Of a stretch of DNA of 64,000 nt, positions 16,644 to 25,268 are shown piece after piece. Source of the DNA: an uncultured Bacteroidales bacterium (GTDB taxonomy: Bacteria; Bacteroidota; Bacteroidia; Bacteroidales; ML635J-15). The stretch is from positions 62,001 to 126,000 of the forward strand of contig CALDKB010000049.1 of assembly GCA_937899245.1 (NCBI GenBank). Direction: 5' to 3'. The notes under the pieces are model-generated. The model was not told where the DNA came from and did no database searches. It saw nothing but the letters and a program-made list of their open reading frames with translations. The translations under genes were made by a program, and so were the position numbers. Numbering within the stretch: the stretch's first letter is position 1; every line of letters begins with the position of its first letter.

Positions 16644-17903
16644 TTATAGACCGAAAGTCTTTTTAACCTTGTCGACATAGTCGAGTTTTTCCCAAGTGAA
16701 AAGTTCGACTTTTTTCTTTATTCTGTTGTTTTCTTGACCGAATTCCTTTTCGACGATTTCGTTTTTGCGACCGAAGTGACCGTAAGCTGCGGTTTCAGCA
16801 TATATCGGGTTCAGCAGTTTAAGTCGTTTCTGTATTGCCGAAGGAGTCATTGGGAACAGTTTCTTTATCTTGTTGGCGATTTCTGCGTCGCTGAAAGCCA
16901 CCTTTGAAGTTCCGTATGTGTTAACATAAAGACCAACAGGTTCGGCAACACCGATAGCATATGCGACTTGCACTAAAATTTCGTCTGCTACGCCAGCAGC
17001 AACCATATTCTTGGCAATGTGGCGGGCAGCATAAGCTGCAGAGCGGTCAACCTTTGACGGATCTTTGCCGCTGAAGGCTCCGCCGCCATGAGCGCCCTTG
17101 CCGCCGTAGGTGTCTACGATAATCTTACGTCCTGTTAGGCCGGTGTCGCCGTGTGGTCCGCCAATAACGAATTTGCCGGTCGGGTTGACGTGAAGTTTGA
17201 AGTCGTCCTTGAAAAGCTTTTGTATGTTCTTTGGCAAACCTTTTTTTACTGTAGGGATAAGAATCTTTTCAACATCGTTTTTAATAGTTGCAAGCATCTT
17301 CTCTTCGTTTGGGTCGAAGTCGTCGTGTTGTGTGGAAATTACGATGGTGTCGATTCTTACAGGATTGTTGTTTTCGTCGTATTCGATAGTGATTTGAGAC
17401 TTTGCGTCAGGACGAAGGTATTTCATCTTTTTGCCATCCCTGCGGATTTGACTTAAAGTTTCCAGCATCTTGTGCGCTAGATAAAGTGGGAGAGGCATGA
17501 ATACGTCGGTGTCCTTGCAGGCGTAGCCGAACATCATTCCCTGGTCGCCGGCGCCCTGTTCCTTGTGTAGGCCTTTGCCTTCCTCAACGCCCTGATTAAT
17601 GTCTGCCGACTGTTCGTGGATAGCAGAGAGAATGCCACAAGAGTTTCCGTCGAAGCGATATTCGCCCTTGTTGTAACCAATTCGGTTTATTACTTTGCGG
17701 ACAACGTCTTGAACGTCGACGTAAGTTTCTGACTTTACTTCACCGGCAACAACGGCCAGTCCTGTAGTTACAAGGGTTTCGCAAGCAACTTTCGACTTGG
17801 GGTCGAAAGCCAAAAATTCATCAAGTATCGAATCCGAAATTTGGTCCGCAACTTTATCCGGATGCCCTTCCGATACTGACTCGGATGTGAAATAATAATT
17901 CAT
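16644..17903 (-). CDS. metK: S-adenosylmethionine synthase
   Basis: Makes S-adenosylmethionine from methionine and ATP in the cytoplasm. The 419 residues show FTSESVSEGHPDKVADQISD at the N-terminus, GAGDQGMMFGYA in the middle, and GGPHGDTGLTGRKIIVDTYG followed by GGGAFSGKDPSKVDRSAAY. These are the ATP, methionine and phosphate-binding signatures, all intact. It is slightly longer than the E. coli enzyme, as is usual in Bacteroidota. Expression is probably controlled by product feedback through the riboswitch-like leader at 17963-18014. The unit is monocistronic with a strong terminator. Confidence 0.96.
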   Translation of the reverse strand: MNYYFTSESVSEGHPDKVADQISDSILDEFLAFDPKSKVACETLVTTGLAVVAGEVKSETYVDVQDVVRKVINRIGYNKGEYRFDGNSCGILSAIHEQSADINQGVEEGKGLHKEQGAGDQGMMFGYACKDTDVFMPLPLYLAHKMLETLSQIRRDGKKMKYLRPDAKSQITIEYDENNNPVRIDTIVISTQHDDFDPNEEKMLATIKNDVEKILIPTVKKGLPKNIQKLFKDDFKLHVNPTGKFVIGGPHGDTGLTGRKIIVDTYGGKGAHGGGAFSGKDPSKVDRSAAYAARHIAKNMVAAGVADEILVQVAYAIGVAEPVGLYVNTYGTSKVAFSDAEIANKIKKLFPMTPSAIQKRLKLLNPIYAETAAYGHFGRKNEIVEKEFGQENNRIKKKVELFTWEKLDYVDKVKKTFGL

Positions 17904-17962
17904 TATTACTAAAGTTTAAAAACGTTAATAATAGGATCGAAGGGGATGTGTAATTGGGAATT

Positions 17963-18014
17963 GTGTTTTTAGCATTTTTTTCCGTGGTTGCAAGCATCCA
18001 AATCTTTCCACATT
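17963..18014 (-). ncRNA. Probable SAM-II riboswitch in the metK leader
   Basis: Read on the minus strand, a GTGG/CCAC P1 helix (18008-18011 with 17984-17987) closes a 20-base loop that contains AAAGATTT and ends TTGCAA. An A-rich linker and GCTAAAAAC (17965-17973) follow. The same order, P1, GAUUU, UUGCAA, P1', A-rich, GCUAAAAA, is that of the SAM-II H-type pseudoknot aptamer known from metX/metA leaders. It begins about ten bases downstream of a promoter box and 60 bases upstream of the metK ATG. Gene context (SAM synthase) fits. No covariance model was run. Confidence 0.72.
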
Positions 18015-18024
18015 TAAGATGGCG

Positions 18025-18032
18025 CAAAGGTA
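18025..18032 (-). promoter_or_regulatory. -7 promoter element for metK
   Basis: TACCTTTG on the minus strand matches TAnnTTTG and lies just upstream of the SAM-II-like aptamer, so the aptamer would be near the transcript 5' end. Confidence 0.6.
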
Positions 18033-18091
18033 TTGCTTTTTTTAGGAGTTGCAAAATATGAGTGATAATATTTTGTTAACAATTCATTTTC

Positions 18092-18233
18092 TTTCGCTCA
18101 AGCCGCGTGGACAATGAGACGCCACCTGCGGCGCATACTGCGGTGCACTGTGCTTGTCGAAATGAGCGTAGTCGAAGGGCAGTCGAAGGAAATGGTTGTA
18201 ATTCGTTGATTCTATTTCGCTCGAGCCGCATGG
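18092..18233. repeat. Intergenic direct repeat with internal palindromic segments, between metK and lgt
   Basis: TTTCGCTCAAGCCGCGTGG (18092-18110) recurs as TTTCGCTCGAGCCGCATGG (18215-18233), 17 of 19 identical. Between them are a GC-rich stretch and the segment TTGTCGAAATGAGCGTAGTC. GC content is visibly higher than in the flanking AT-rich leader. No convincing gene is seen here. It looks like a REP-type or miniature intergenic element. Confidence 0.5.
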
Positions 18234-18254
18234 CTTTTGGGGAGCATCAAAAAA

Positions 18255-18278
18255 AAGTTCGGCAACAACGCCGAACTT
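18255..18278 (-). terminator. Intrinsic terminator after lgt
   Basis: AAGTTCGGC pairs with GCCGAACTT around a six-base loop and is followed on the minus strand by eight T. It begins 13 bases after the lgt stop. Confidence 0.88.
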
Positions 18279-18291
18279 CTTGATTATTAGA

Positions 18292-19182
18292 TTATTTGTT
18301 TTGCTTGTCGGGAGCTTTTTCTTTCCCTTTCCACCAATATTGGCGTCCAATCATATAGATGCCGAAAAGAACGAATGGGATGCTGAGCAGCTGTCCCATG
18401 GTTATTGGTGCGTTCCATAGGAATTCGGCTTGCTCTGTTTTTGTGTATTCAATTAGGAAGCGGAATCCGAAAAGTACAATCAGGAACCAGCCAAGGAATG
18501 TTCCTTTTTTCCATGTTGGAGTGTATTTTTTATAAATCCAGAAGAAAACGAGGAACATCGTTATGTAGAACAATGCTTCGTAAAGTTGGGTTGGGTGACG
18601 GGCCACGCAATAGTCGGCAAGGCAGTCGACGTCGAGGTTTGGACATGCACCGTTGGAAGCGATGTATGCCTGGTCGAGGTCATCCCAGTTTCGAAGGAAC
18701 TTTACGCCCCATGGCATTGTTGTAGGCACTCCGAGAATTTCGCTGTTTATGAAATTACCAATTCTGACAAAAGAACCGGCAAGAGGAACAACAAGGACAA
18801 CCTTGTCGAGGCCTTCAAAATACGGCATCTTGGTGCGACGCGAGAATATCCATATTGCAATAAGCAGGCCGATGGCTCCGCCATGGCTGGCCAGCCCGCC
18901 TTCCCAAATCTTTAGTATTTCCAATGGATTTGAAAGGTAGTAGCCGGGGTTGTAGAACAGGCAGTGTCCAAGACGAAGACCAATAACGCAGCCCACAATG
19001 ATATATATTGCAAACTTGTCGATGATTTTCTGGTCGTACTTTTCTTTTTTCATAGTTCTGCTAAGCAGAAAATATCCAAGCAGGAAGCCAATGGCAAGTA
19101 GGAGGCCATACCATCTGATGCCGTGTTCACCCATTGAAAATATAACTGGGTCTGCATTCCATGTGAAATAAAGTAGATTCAT
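18292..19182 (-). CDS. lgt: Phosphatidylglycerol--prolipoprotein diacylglyceryl transferase
   Basis: Inner-membrane enzyme that attaches diacylglycerol to the lipobox cysteine of prolipoproteins, the first step of lipoprotein maturation. The 296 residues form about seven membrane segments. Diagnostic parts are GIRWYGLLLAIGFLLGY near residue 22, SHGGAIGLLIAIW near residue 94, and the Lgt signature VRIGNFINSEILGVPT near residue 140. The window encodes several likely substrates (lipoproteins at 7446, 7861, 29209 and 53401). It follows a GT2 gene by eight bases, so the two form an operon read from 19979. Confidence 0.95.
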   Translation of the reverse strand: MNLLYFTWNADPVIFSMGEHGIRWYGLLLAIGFLLGYFLLSRTMKKEKYDQKIIDKFAIYIIVGCVIGLRLGHCLFYNPGYYLSNPLEILKIWEGGLASHGGAIGLLIAIWIFSRRTKMPYFEGLDKVVLVVPLAGSFVRIGNFINSEILGVPTTMPWGVKFLRNWDDLDQAYIASNGACPNLDVDCLADYCVARHPTQLYEALFYITMFLVFFWIYKKYTPTWKKGTFLGWFLIVLFGFRFLIEYTKTEQAEFLWNAPITMGQLLSIPFVLFGIYMIGRQYWWKGKEKAPDKQNK

Positions 19183-19190
19183 CGGTAAAC

Positions 19191-19958
19191 TTATTTTTGA
19201 TTTTGTTCTTTAATTTTTGACCTTAGCAAGTTGTATTTGTGACGAGTAGCCTGCATTGCGGTTCGGCAGATGAAGAATCCGGTTTTGCCTTCGAGTATGC
19301 CGCCTTTAATGAAATACGTGCGAATGAAGTTGATTGCAGGACTGAAAATCCAATATAATGTGCTTGTCTTCTTCTTGCGTTCGAAATATGACTGTGCGTT
19401 TACTTCGGCAAAATGAAACATCTGCCTTCTGTATGCCTCGGGTGAGTCGTATGAAAAGTGTAGCAGGTCGCCATGAAGCAAAACTTTTTTGGGTGTGCCT
19501 TCGTAGCGAAGCCATTCGTGGATTAGGCCTTCCCACTTGGAAAATCCGCGTTTCCAAATGCGAATCTTGTTTTCTGGATAATAGCCGCAACGTTTTATCC
19601 AGCGACCCCAGAAATTGTTGAGACGGTTCATGGAAAAGACGTTATTTGGGTCTATGATGCTGTTCTTCAATGTTTTAATTGATTCTTTCAGTTCGTCGGA
19701 AACAACTTCGTCGGCGTCTATGGAAAAAAGCAGGTCGCATGATGCAAGTTCGCCGGCATAGTTTTTCTGGCTGGCATATCCAAGCCATTTCTGGCTAAAA
19801 AACTTGACATTGTGCTGCCGGCATATTTCTTCTGTCTTGTCGGTTGAAAGCGAGTCGACAACGATGATTTCGTCGGCAATGTCCTTGACGGAATCGAGGC
19901 AACGTCCGATCTTTTTTTCTTCGTTGAAAGTGATTATTACAACCGATAGCGTATTCAT
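19191..19958 (-). CDS. Glycosyltransferase family 2, WaaE/KdtX-like
   Basis: A 255-residue GT-A transferase acting on the cytoplasmic side of the membrane. The nucleotide-binding start SVVIITFNEEKKIGRCLDSV, the VDSLSTDKTEEIC segment and the DxD-type motif SIDADEVVSDEL near residue 82 are present. The pattern LGYASQKNYAGELA followed by NRLNNFWGRWIKRCGYYPE is the one of lipopolysaccharide-core transferases of the WaaE/KdtX type, so an inner-core LPS role is likely. The C-terminal part (IRTYFIKGGILEGKTGFFI) is amphipathic and typical of this group. Operon with lgt. Confidence 0.85.
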   Translation of the reverse strand: MNTLSVVIITFNEEKKIGRCLDSVKDIADEIIVVDSLSTDKTEEICRQHNVKFFSQKWLGYASQKNYAGELASCDLLFSIDADEVVSDELKESIKTLKNSIIDPNNVFSMNRLNNFWGRWIKRCGYYPENKIRIWKRGFSKWEGLIHEWLRYEGTPKKVLLHGDLLHFSYDSPEAYRRQMFHFAEVNAQSYFERKKKTSTLYWIFSPAINFIRTYFIKGGILEGKTGFFICRTAMQATRHKYNLLRSKIKEQNQK

Positions 19959-19978
19959 ATGGGCTATTTTTACAAACG

Positions 19979-19986
19979 CAAAAGTA
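19979..19986 (-). promoter_or_regulatory. -7 promoter element for the GT2-lgt operon
   Basis: TACTTTTG on the minus strand matches TAnnTTTG, 20 bases before the ATG at 19958. Confidence 0.5.
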
Positions 19987-20001
19987 ATTCTTTTATTGGG
20001 A

Positions 20002-20820
20002 TTATATGTTATGTATTAATGCAGATAGCGATTGAGTGTCGATTATTCCGAAAAGTTGCAGTATTACTACTGCTATGATGGCAATCATGATGTAGCGAAT
20101 CAGCTTGGCACCTTTCTTAATTGCCAGACGTGAGGCAACCTCGGCACCGATAATGTTTCCAACAGCATGCACAAGTCCAAATGTCCAGCAAACATTCCCT
20201 GATATGGCAAATACAATCAACGACAATGGCACATAGGCAAGAACAAGCAGATTCTTGAGGGCGTTTGACTTCAGCAATTCGTGTCCTGTGCCGAAAACCA
20301 GAGCTGTAATAAGGAAATAACCAACGCCAACATGTATGAATCCGCCGTAAATGCCGATAGCAAAAAATAGGGGATAGTTCCACCAGCGAATAGGTTTTTC
20401 AAGCATTTGCATGTTGCCTTTCAGCCAACGTTTTGGATTGACAATAAGCATAATTGCAACCATTATGGCCACAAATCCAAACACAGTAGTAAAATGTTCG
20501 TTTGAAATATAGTTTGCCGCTATAGCACCTGCAACAGCGCCAAGTGCGGTTGGTATTGCAAGCCGCCATCCTCGCTGCCAGTCGATTATTTTGTTGCGAC
20601 CAAAATTGTATACCGCTGTCATGTTTTGCAGGACGACGGCAATTCTGTTTGTGCCGTTAGCAACTGTCGGTGGCAGTCCGAAAAGCATAAAGATAGATAC
20701 CGACAGAATAGTTCCGCCACCGGCAAGTGTGTTAACAAAGCCGACGATAAGCCCTGAGCAAATCAATATTGCGACTTGCCACCACGATGTTATGCCAATG
20801 GAAATGTCGGTCAGTGGCAT
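20002..20820 (-). CDS. TauE/SafE-family membrane transporter (DUF81)
   Basis: A 272-residue protein with about eight membrane segments. The family's glycine-rich opening is visible (SGLIVGFVNTLAGGGTILSV), and a second half-repeat runs from about residue 145 (AIGIYGGFIHVGVGYFLITA). Members export sulfite, sulfoacetate or other organic anions; the substrate here is unknown. It is the last gene of a three-gene operon with cobB and a 2-hydroxyacid dehydrogenase, four bases after the latter. That context might point to a 2-hydroxy or 2-keto acid as cargo, but this is inference only. Confidence 0.88.
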   Translation of the reverse strand: MPLTDISIGITSWWQVAILICSGLIVGFVNTLAGGGTILSVSIFMLFGLPPTVANGTNRIAVVLQNMTAVYNFGRNKIIDWQRGWRLAIPTALGAVAGAIAANYISNEHFTTVFGFVAIMVAIMLIVNPKRWLKGNMQMLEKPIRWWNYPLFFAIGIYGGFIHVGVGYFLITALVFGTGHELLKSNALKNLLVLAYVPLSLIVFAISGNVCWTFGLVHAVGNIIGAEVASRLAIKKGAKLIRYIMIAIIAVVILQLFGIIDTQSLSALIHNI

Positions 20821-20823
20821 TGC

Positions 20824-21768
20824 CTACAGAATGACATTTTCTTGTTTGCCTGAGAGATATGCGTTGAGGTTGGCCCTTACAATGACGAATCGCTTCTGCA
20901 TAGCTTCTTTTGAGGCGTATCCAACGTGTGGGAGCAGAATTGTATTCGGAGCGTCGAGGAGCGGGTGGTTTTCTGGTAATGGCGGTTCGTTTTCGTAAAC
21001 GTCGAGACCGGCGCCGGCGATTTTGCCTGCTTTCAGCAGTTCGGCAAGTGCAGCATTGTCCATGATTGGCCCGCGGGCGGTGTTTATGATTATTGCCGTC
21101 GGTTTCATGCTGACAAGCAAATCCTTCGTAATCATACCTTTTGTTTGTACGTTGGTCGGAATGTGTAGGCTGATGATGTCCGACTTGGCGAAAAGCTCCT
21201 CAAGAGAAACGTAAGATATGCCGTCAATGTTTTTCCTTGTACGGCTGTAGGCTATTGTCTTGCAGCCGAAAGCCGAGAAAATACGAGCAGCAGCTAGACC
21301 GATGTTTCCGGTTCCAACAATGCCGACAGTCTTGCCGCAAAGTTCGGTGCCTAGGAAGTTGTTGCGGTTCTTTAGATTACGAGTATTTGCATCCATCTGC
21401 TGGAAGTTGCGCATTAGGGCAACAGCAAGACCGACAGCAAGTTCGGATACGGCTTCTGTGGAATATCCTGCAGCATTGCTGACCTTGATCCCATGTTTTT
21501 TGCAGCATTCCAAGTCAACATGGTCGACGCCAGTAAATGCCACATTGATGTATTTTAGTTCTGGGCACGACTCTATTGCTCTTGACGTGAGCTTTATATT
21601 GCTGATGTTGAGAATTTCTGCGCCTTTCATGCGGGCTATCAGTTCGTCCTCATCTTTGGGAACATTTGTGAAATATGTGAATTGGTGTCCTTGCTTTTCG
21701 AATTCTATTTTTGCATTCTCGAGCTCTTGCAAGGAAACTCCGAGTGATTCAACCTGTACTATTTTCAT
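20824..21768 (-). CDS. D-2-hydroxyacid dehydrogenase, NAD-dependent
   Basis: Interconverts a 2-keto acid and a D-2-hydroxy acid. The Rossmann motif GIVGTGNIGLAAARIFSAFG is near residue 143. Catalytic positions are visible: Arg in INTARGPIMD, Glu in YENEPPLPENHP and His in LLPHVGYAS. I use the ATG at 21766-21768 (MKIVQVES), giving 314 residues and a one-base gap to the upstream cobB stop; the longer frame overlaps cobB by 47 bases. Glycerate, hydroxypyruvate and phosphoglycerate dehydrogenases share this fold, so the substrate is not fixed. The lack of an ACT domain makes SerA less likely. Confidence 0.9.
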   Translation of the reverse strand: MKIVQVESLGVSLQELENAKIEFEKQGHQFTYFTNVPKDEDELIARMKGAEILNISNIKLTSRAIESCPELKYINVAFTGVDHVDLECCKKHGIKVSNAAGYSTEAVSELAVGLAVALMRNFQQMDANTRNLKNRNNFLGTELCGKTVGIVGTGNIGLAAARIFSAFGCKTIAYSRTRKNIDGISYVSLEELFAKSDIISLHIPTNVQTKGMITKDLLVSMKPTAIIINTARGPIMDNAALAELLKAGKIAGAGLDVYENEPPLPENHPLLDAPNTILLPHVGYASKEAMQKRFVIVRANLNAYLSGKQENVIL

Positions 21769-21769
21769 T

Positions 21770-22519
21770 TTATTTGATTTTTTGGATTTCGGAATCAATT
21801 TGTGTAAGTGCGTCAACTGCCCCCATGTCGAGGTAAATGTCGGTAATCATATTTGTGTATGCGGATGGTTGCGGGTTAACTTCGATAATAGTTGCGCCGT
21901 GCTGTTTTGCCACATGAGGAAGGTAAGCTGCAGGTTGAACTTGTCCGGTAGTGCCGATTACAAGCATAACATCGCATTTGCCTGCAAGGTCGAAAGATTC
22001 ATTGTAAGCATCTGTAGGAATACCTTCGCCGAAGAAAATAAAACCTGGCTTTAAGGCGCCGCCACAATCACAACGAGGAACCTCGTCGGTAAGCTTCAAC
22101 GATGCCGTTGGATATTTCCTGCCGCATTTCAAGCATACGAAATGACCTTTGCCACCATGAAATTCAATTACATGACTATTGCCTGCAGCTTGATGCAACG
22201 AGTCGATATTCTGAGTTATCAATCCTTTTAGAATGCCTTCGTTTTCCCATTTTGCCAAAGTCTTATGCGCGGCGTTTGGTTGTGCTTCAGAAAAAAACTT
22301 GTAGAAAACCTTATTTACTACCGGCCATGCCTCTTCTGTCCGGCGAATGTAAGTGTTCAGTTCCAGCATCGACTGGTCGTAGTTTTCGTAAACGCTGTCT
22401 TCGCTTCCGCGAAAAGTAGGAATACCGCTTTCCTTTGAAACGCCTGCACCTGTGAATACGCAGAGGAATTTTGCATTGGCAATGGCTTTTGCCGCATCTT
22501 CTATTTTCGTCATAATCAT
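21770..22519 (-). CDS. cobB: Sirtuin, NAD-dependent protein deacylase
   Basis: Removes acyl groups from lysines at the cost of NAD. The 249 residues contain the NAD-binding FTGAGVSKESGIPTFRG near residue 20, TQNIDSLHQAAG near residue 112, and the catalytic histidine in EFHGGKGHF near residue 130. Zinc ligands are CLKC and, more tightly spaced than usual, CDC (EVPRCDCGGALKP). GTTGQVQPAAYLP is typical of the C-terminal Rossmann part. First gene of the operon with the 2-hydroxyacid dehydrogenase and the TauE transporter. Confidence 0.94.
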   Translation of the reverse strand: MIMTKIEDAAKAIANAKFLCVFTGAGVSKESGIPTFRGSEDSVYENYDQSMLELNTYIRRTEEAWPVVNKVFYKFFSEAQPNAAHKTLAKWENEGILKGLITQNIDSLHQAAGNSHVIEFHGGKGHFVCLKCGRKYPTASLKLTDEVPRCDCGGALKPGFIFFGEGIPTDAYNESFDLAGKCDVMLVIGTTGQVQPAAYLPHVAKQHGATIIEVNPQPSAYTNMITDIYLDMGAVDALTQIDSEIQKIK

Positions 22520-22532
22520 AAATTTTGTATGA

Positions 22533-22540
22533 CAAAGATA
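22533..22540 (-). promoter_or_regulatory. -7 promoter element for the cobB operon
   Basis: TATCTTTG on the minus strand matches TAnnTTTG, 13 bases before the ATG at 22519. Confidence 0.55.
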
Positions 22541-22602
22541 CGTCTATTTGCAATTACTTTTTCAGCGAAATGTAATTTTTGACGGATTTGTTTGAACAGC
22601 AA

Positions 22603-23088
22603 TTAGTTATTTTCCTCAACAACTGCCGTTTCCTTGTTTTTCTTGAAAACCCACTTGTCGGCCAGCAGATAGTTTAATAGTCCGGCAACCATAAGTGCTA
22701 GGAAGTTGCATAGCGCAGTATGCCAGCCAAGAGAAGCGACAAGAATGTTAAGCACGCTCAATTTGACTAGATAGCCTATTATGGCCGAAAGGTTGAACTT
22801 GAGGAAGCGCTTGATGACTGAGCCTTTCTTGCTATTGTCGATTCTATTGTTGAAAACCCAGTATGTGCCTGTTAGAAAATTTACGAATACCGCCATTTCG
22901 AATGAAATTGTCGGCGACAATACATTGACGAGAAAATAGTCCTCGAAAACAAAATCGGCTAAAAGCCATACAACACCACAGTCAACGATTGTTCCAAGTG
23001 AGCGGGTAAGCGTGAAAAAGGCAAAGCGAAGAAGTCCGCTTTTTTCTTTTGCCTTATTGAAATTTTCAACACTTTCTTTTCCTTCCAT
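22603..23088 (-). CDS. GtrA-family membrane protein
   Basis: A 161-residue protein with four predicted membrane segments: about 26-46, 52-75 (including the family-like FLTGTYWVFNN), 98-118 and 122-145. The C-terminal YLLADKWVFKKN is the second copy of the typical x-x-W-V-F motif. Family members help to move or flip undecaprenyl-linked sugars, or modify teichoic acid and O-antigen with glucose. The gene is monocistronic with its own promoter, with no glycosyltransferase directly beside it, so its partner is not visible. Confidence 0.88.
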   Translation of the reverse strand: MEGKESVENFNKAKEKSGLLRFAFFTLTRSLGTIVDCGVVWLLADFVFEDYFLVNVLSPTISFEMAVFVNFLTGTYWVFNNRIDNSKKGSVIKRFLKFNLSAIIGYLVKLSVLNILVASLGWHTALCNFLALMVAGLLNYLLADKWVFKKNKETAVVEENN

Positions 23089-23111
23089 TTCTTCTTTTGG
23101 ATTTGAAGCCG

Positions 23112-23119
23112 CAAAGTTA
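23112..23119 (-). promoter_or_regulatory. -7 promoter element for the GtrA-family gene
   Basis: TAACTTTG on the minus strand matches TAnnTTTG, 23 bases before the ATG at 23088. Confidence 0.5.
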
Positions 23120-23289
23120 ATGTTTTTTTACTAGTAAAAAGTTTTTCATGTAATAAATGTGTTTTCCGCTTTGATTTTAAACTTATAAACAAGGGGAATC
23201 TGTGGTTGTAGTAGTTGAGAAAATACATTTCGGGTGGACTTGCTTTGTGTGAAGATTTGGCGCCGAAGGAAACAATAGTCGATTTTTAT

Positions 23290-23297
23290 TATCTTTG
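23290..23297 (+). promoter_or_regulatory. -7 promoter element for the AlbA-M64 cluster
   Basis: TATCTTTG matches TAnnTTTG, 15 bases before the ATG at 23313. It rules out the alternative TTG start at 23295, which is inside the box. Confidence 0.55.
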
Positions 23298-23312
23298 CAA
23301 AGATTTATCATT

Positions 23313-23972
23313 ATGGTATCGCAGGAAAACATAGAGTTAATGGAGCGTATTGCGGAAGGCGAGGGCTTGCACCTCGACTTCAAGCATTGCATAAGCGATT
23401 CGGGAAAGATAGCCCGTTCGCTTGCTGCATACGCCAATACGGATGGAGGTTCGCTTCTCGTTGGTGTGCGTGACAATGGCTCTATTTCAGGCGTTGTTTC
23501 CGAAGAGGAGTGCTATATGATTGAGACAGCAGCGTTGGTATATACTTATCCTGTAGTGGAGTACACAACGAAAAACTATCGCATCGACGGAAAAGATGTG
23601 CTTGAAATAATTGTAGCGAAAAGCGACAAGTCGCCACATTATGCACCAGATGTGCGCGGAGACATGAAGGCCTTCGTTCGTTGTGCCGATAAAAATGTAC
23701 TTGCACCAAGGGAACTGGTCAGGTACTGGCAGCTGTCGAAAAATTTCCAGATGCCCGCAGAAATCATATATGACGATGATATCAGGTTGATAGTAAATGA
23801 AATTAGAATAGAAGGTTATGTGACGAAAGATTTCCTTGTACATTTTACTGGAAAAACCGAGCGCGAAGTGGAGGATATTATCGTCAACCTTATGCTGATG
23901 AGAATCGTTGCTCTTGACATCGACGAAAAATGTGTCAAGTATGTTTTTGCTGAAGAATATAAAAATCAATAG
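23313..23972 (+). CDS. AlbA_2 (Schlafen-type) DNA-binding domain protein
   Basis: A 219-residue protein. Residues 1-130 match the AlbA_2 domain: EGLHLDFKHCISDSGKIARS, then ANTDGGSLLVGVRDNGSISG and VLEIIVAKSDKSPHYA. This fold binds nucleic acid or nucleotides and often occurs in putative regulators. The C-terminal 60 residues look like a winged helix (IRIEGYVTKDFLVHFTGKTE). The gene is followed after three bases by a secreted M64 peptidase, which suggests co-expression. The molecular target is unknown. Confidence 0.82.
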   Translation: MVSQENIELMERIAEGEGLHLDFKHCISDSGKIARSLAAYANTDGGSLLVGVRDNGSISGVVSEEECYMIETAALVYTYPVVEYTTKNYRIDGKDVLEIIVAKSDKSPHYAPDVRGDMKAFVRCADKNVLAPRELVRYWQLSKNFQMPAEIIYDDDIRLIVNEIRIEGYVTKDFLVHFTGKTEREVEDIIVNLMLMRIVALDIDEKCVKYVFAEEYKNQ

Positions 23973-23975
23973 GAT

Positions 23976-25247
23976 ATGAAGAATTTATGTACTTTTTTGC
24001 TTGTGATATTGTCGCTTGCGTCGTATGGTCAGTTCGACAAGTATTTTGAAAACAGAACAATGCGTGTCGACTATTATCATGTTGGTGATTCCAAGAACGA
24101 TGCATATTATATTGACGAAATAATCGCCGAGCCATACTGGGGCGGAAGCCTGACGAATCTTATAGAAAACAATAAGTTCGGAAAGTATCTGGTAAAGGTG
24201 CTTGATAAAAAATCTGGCAAAGTGATTTATAGTCATTCGTATTCGACATTGTTTGGTGAGTGGCAGACGGTAGAGGAAGCGCTGACAGTACAAAAAAGTT
24301 TTTCGGAGTCGGTGATATTTCCATTCCCGAAAAATGAAATCACCGTCGTATTTTGCACAAAGAACTTTGACACAGGAGAATACGAAGATAAATACAGCTA
24401 TGACATTGACCCATCGAACAAATGCCTAATAAAATATGACCACAATAAAAAATATCCGGTTTACGAAGCATTGAAAAATGGTAATCCGAACCAAAAGGTT
24501 GATATCGTTATAGTTCCTGATGGTTACAAGGCCGACGAAATGGATCGTTTCAAGAAAGATTGCGACAAGTTTGTAAATGAATTTTTCAGTTTTGAGCCAT
24601 ACACATCTCACAAAAGTGATTTCAATGTTATAGGTGTTATGGCTCCGTCGGAGGAGTCGGGAAGCGACTTGCCGTGCGAAGGCGTGTGGAAAAATACTGT
24701 TGTCGGATGCTCATATTATACTTTCAATAGTGAGCGCTACCTAATGACAACAGAAAACAAGGCGTTGCGTGATGTTGCGGCAAATGTCGCATACGACCAG
24801 ATTTACATTTTGGTTAATAGTCCCAAATATGGCGGCGGCGGAATCTACAACTGGTATTGTACAGCTGTGAACTCAAATGTTTATGCGGCAAAAATAATCA
24901 CTCATGAATTTGGTCATGGTTTTGCTGGGCTTGGCGATGAATATGTTGGCGGTTCGGAATATAACGACTTTTATAACAATAAGTTGGAGCCTGCTGATCC
25001 TAATGTTACCAATATGGTGAATTTTGACGTGAAATGGAAAGACATGATTGACAAGGACACTCCAATCCCGACGCCGTCGACTCCTGAATACAAGGATAAG
25101 GTTGGTGTTTTCGAAGGAGCAGGATATATGAGCAAGGGATATTATCGACCAAAGCAGGACTGCCTGATGAACCATTTCCTGTGCAATGAATTCTGTCCGG
25201 TTTGCCAGAAGGCGATAGTGGATATGATTGAAAGGTACACGAAATAA
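23976..25247 (+). CDS. Secreted M64-family metallopeptidase (IgA peptidase M64-like)
   Basis: A 423-residue exported zinc protease. The signal peptide is MKNLCTFLLVILSLASYGQ. An N-terminal beta-rich domain (residues 25-150) precedes the catalytic domain, which starts with KVDIVIVPDGYKADEMDRF near 174. The zinc site is HEFGHGFAGLGDEY, with His310, Glu311, His314 and Asp321, characteristic of family M64. Four cysteines lie near the C-terminus (CLMNHFLCNEFCPVC). The original M64 enzyme cleaves IgA, and relatives are frequent in gut Bacteroidota; the substrate here is open. No T9SS sorting domain is present. Confidence 0.92.
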   Translation: MKNLCTFLLVILSLASYGQFDKYFENRTMRVDYYHVGDSKNDAYYIDEIIAEPYWGGSLTNLIENNKFGKYLVKVLDKKSGKVIYSHSYSTLFGEWQTVEEALTVQKSFSESVIFPFPKNEITVVFCTKNFDTGEYEDKYSYDIDPSNKCLIKYDHNKKYPVYEALKNGNPNQKVDIVIVPDGYKADEMDRFKKDCDKFVNEFFSFEPYTSHKSDFNVIGVMAPSEESGSDLPCEGVWKNTVVGCSYYTFNSERYLMTTENKALRDVAANVAYDQIYILVNSPKYGGGGIYNWYCTAVNSNVYAAKIITHEFGHGFAGLGDEYVGGSEYNDFYNNKLEPADPNVTNMVNFDVKWKDMIDKDTPIPTPSTPEYKDKVGVFEGAGYMSKGYYRPKQDCLMNHFLCNEFCPVCQKAIVDMIERYTK

Positions 25248-25268
25248 ATCTTAGGTTGGAGAACAGAT

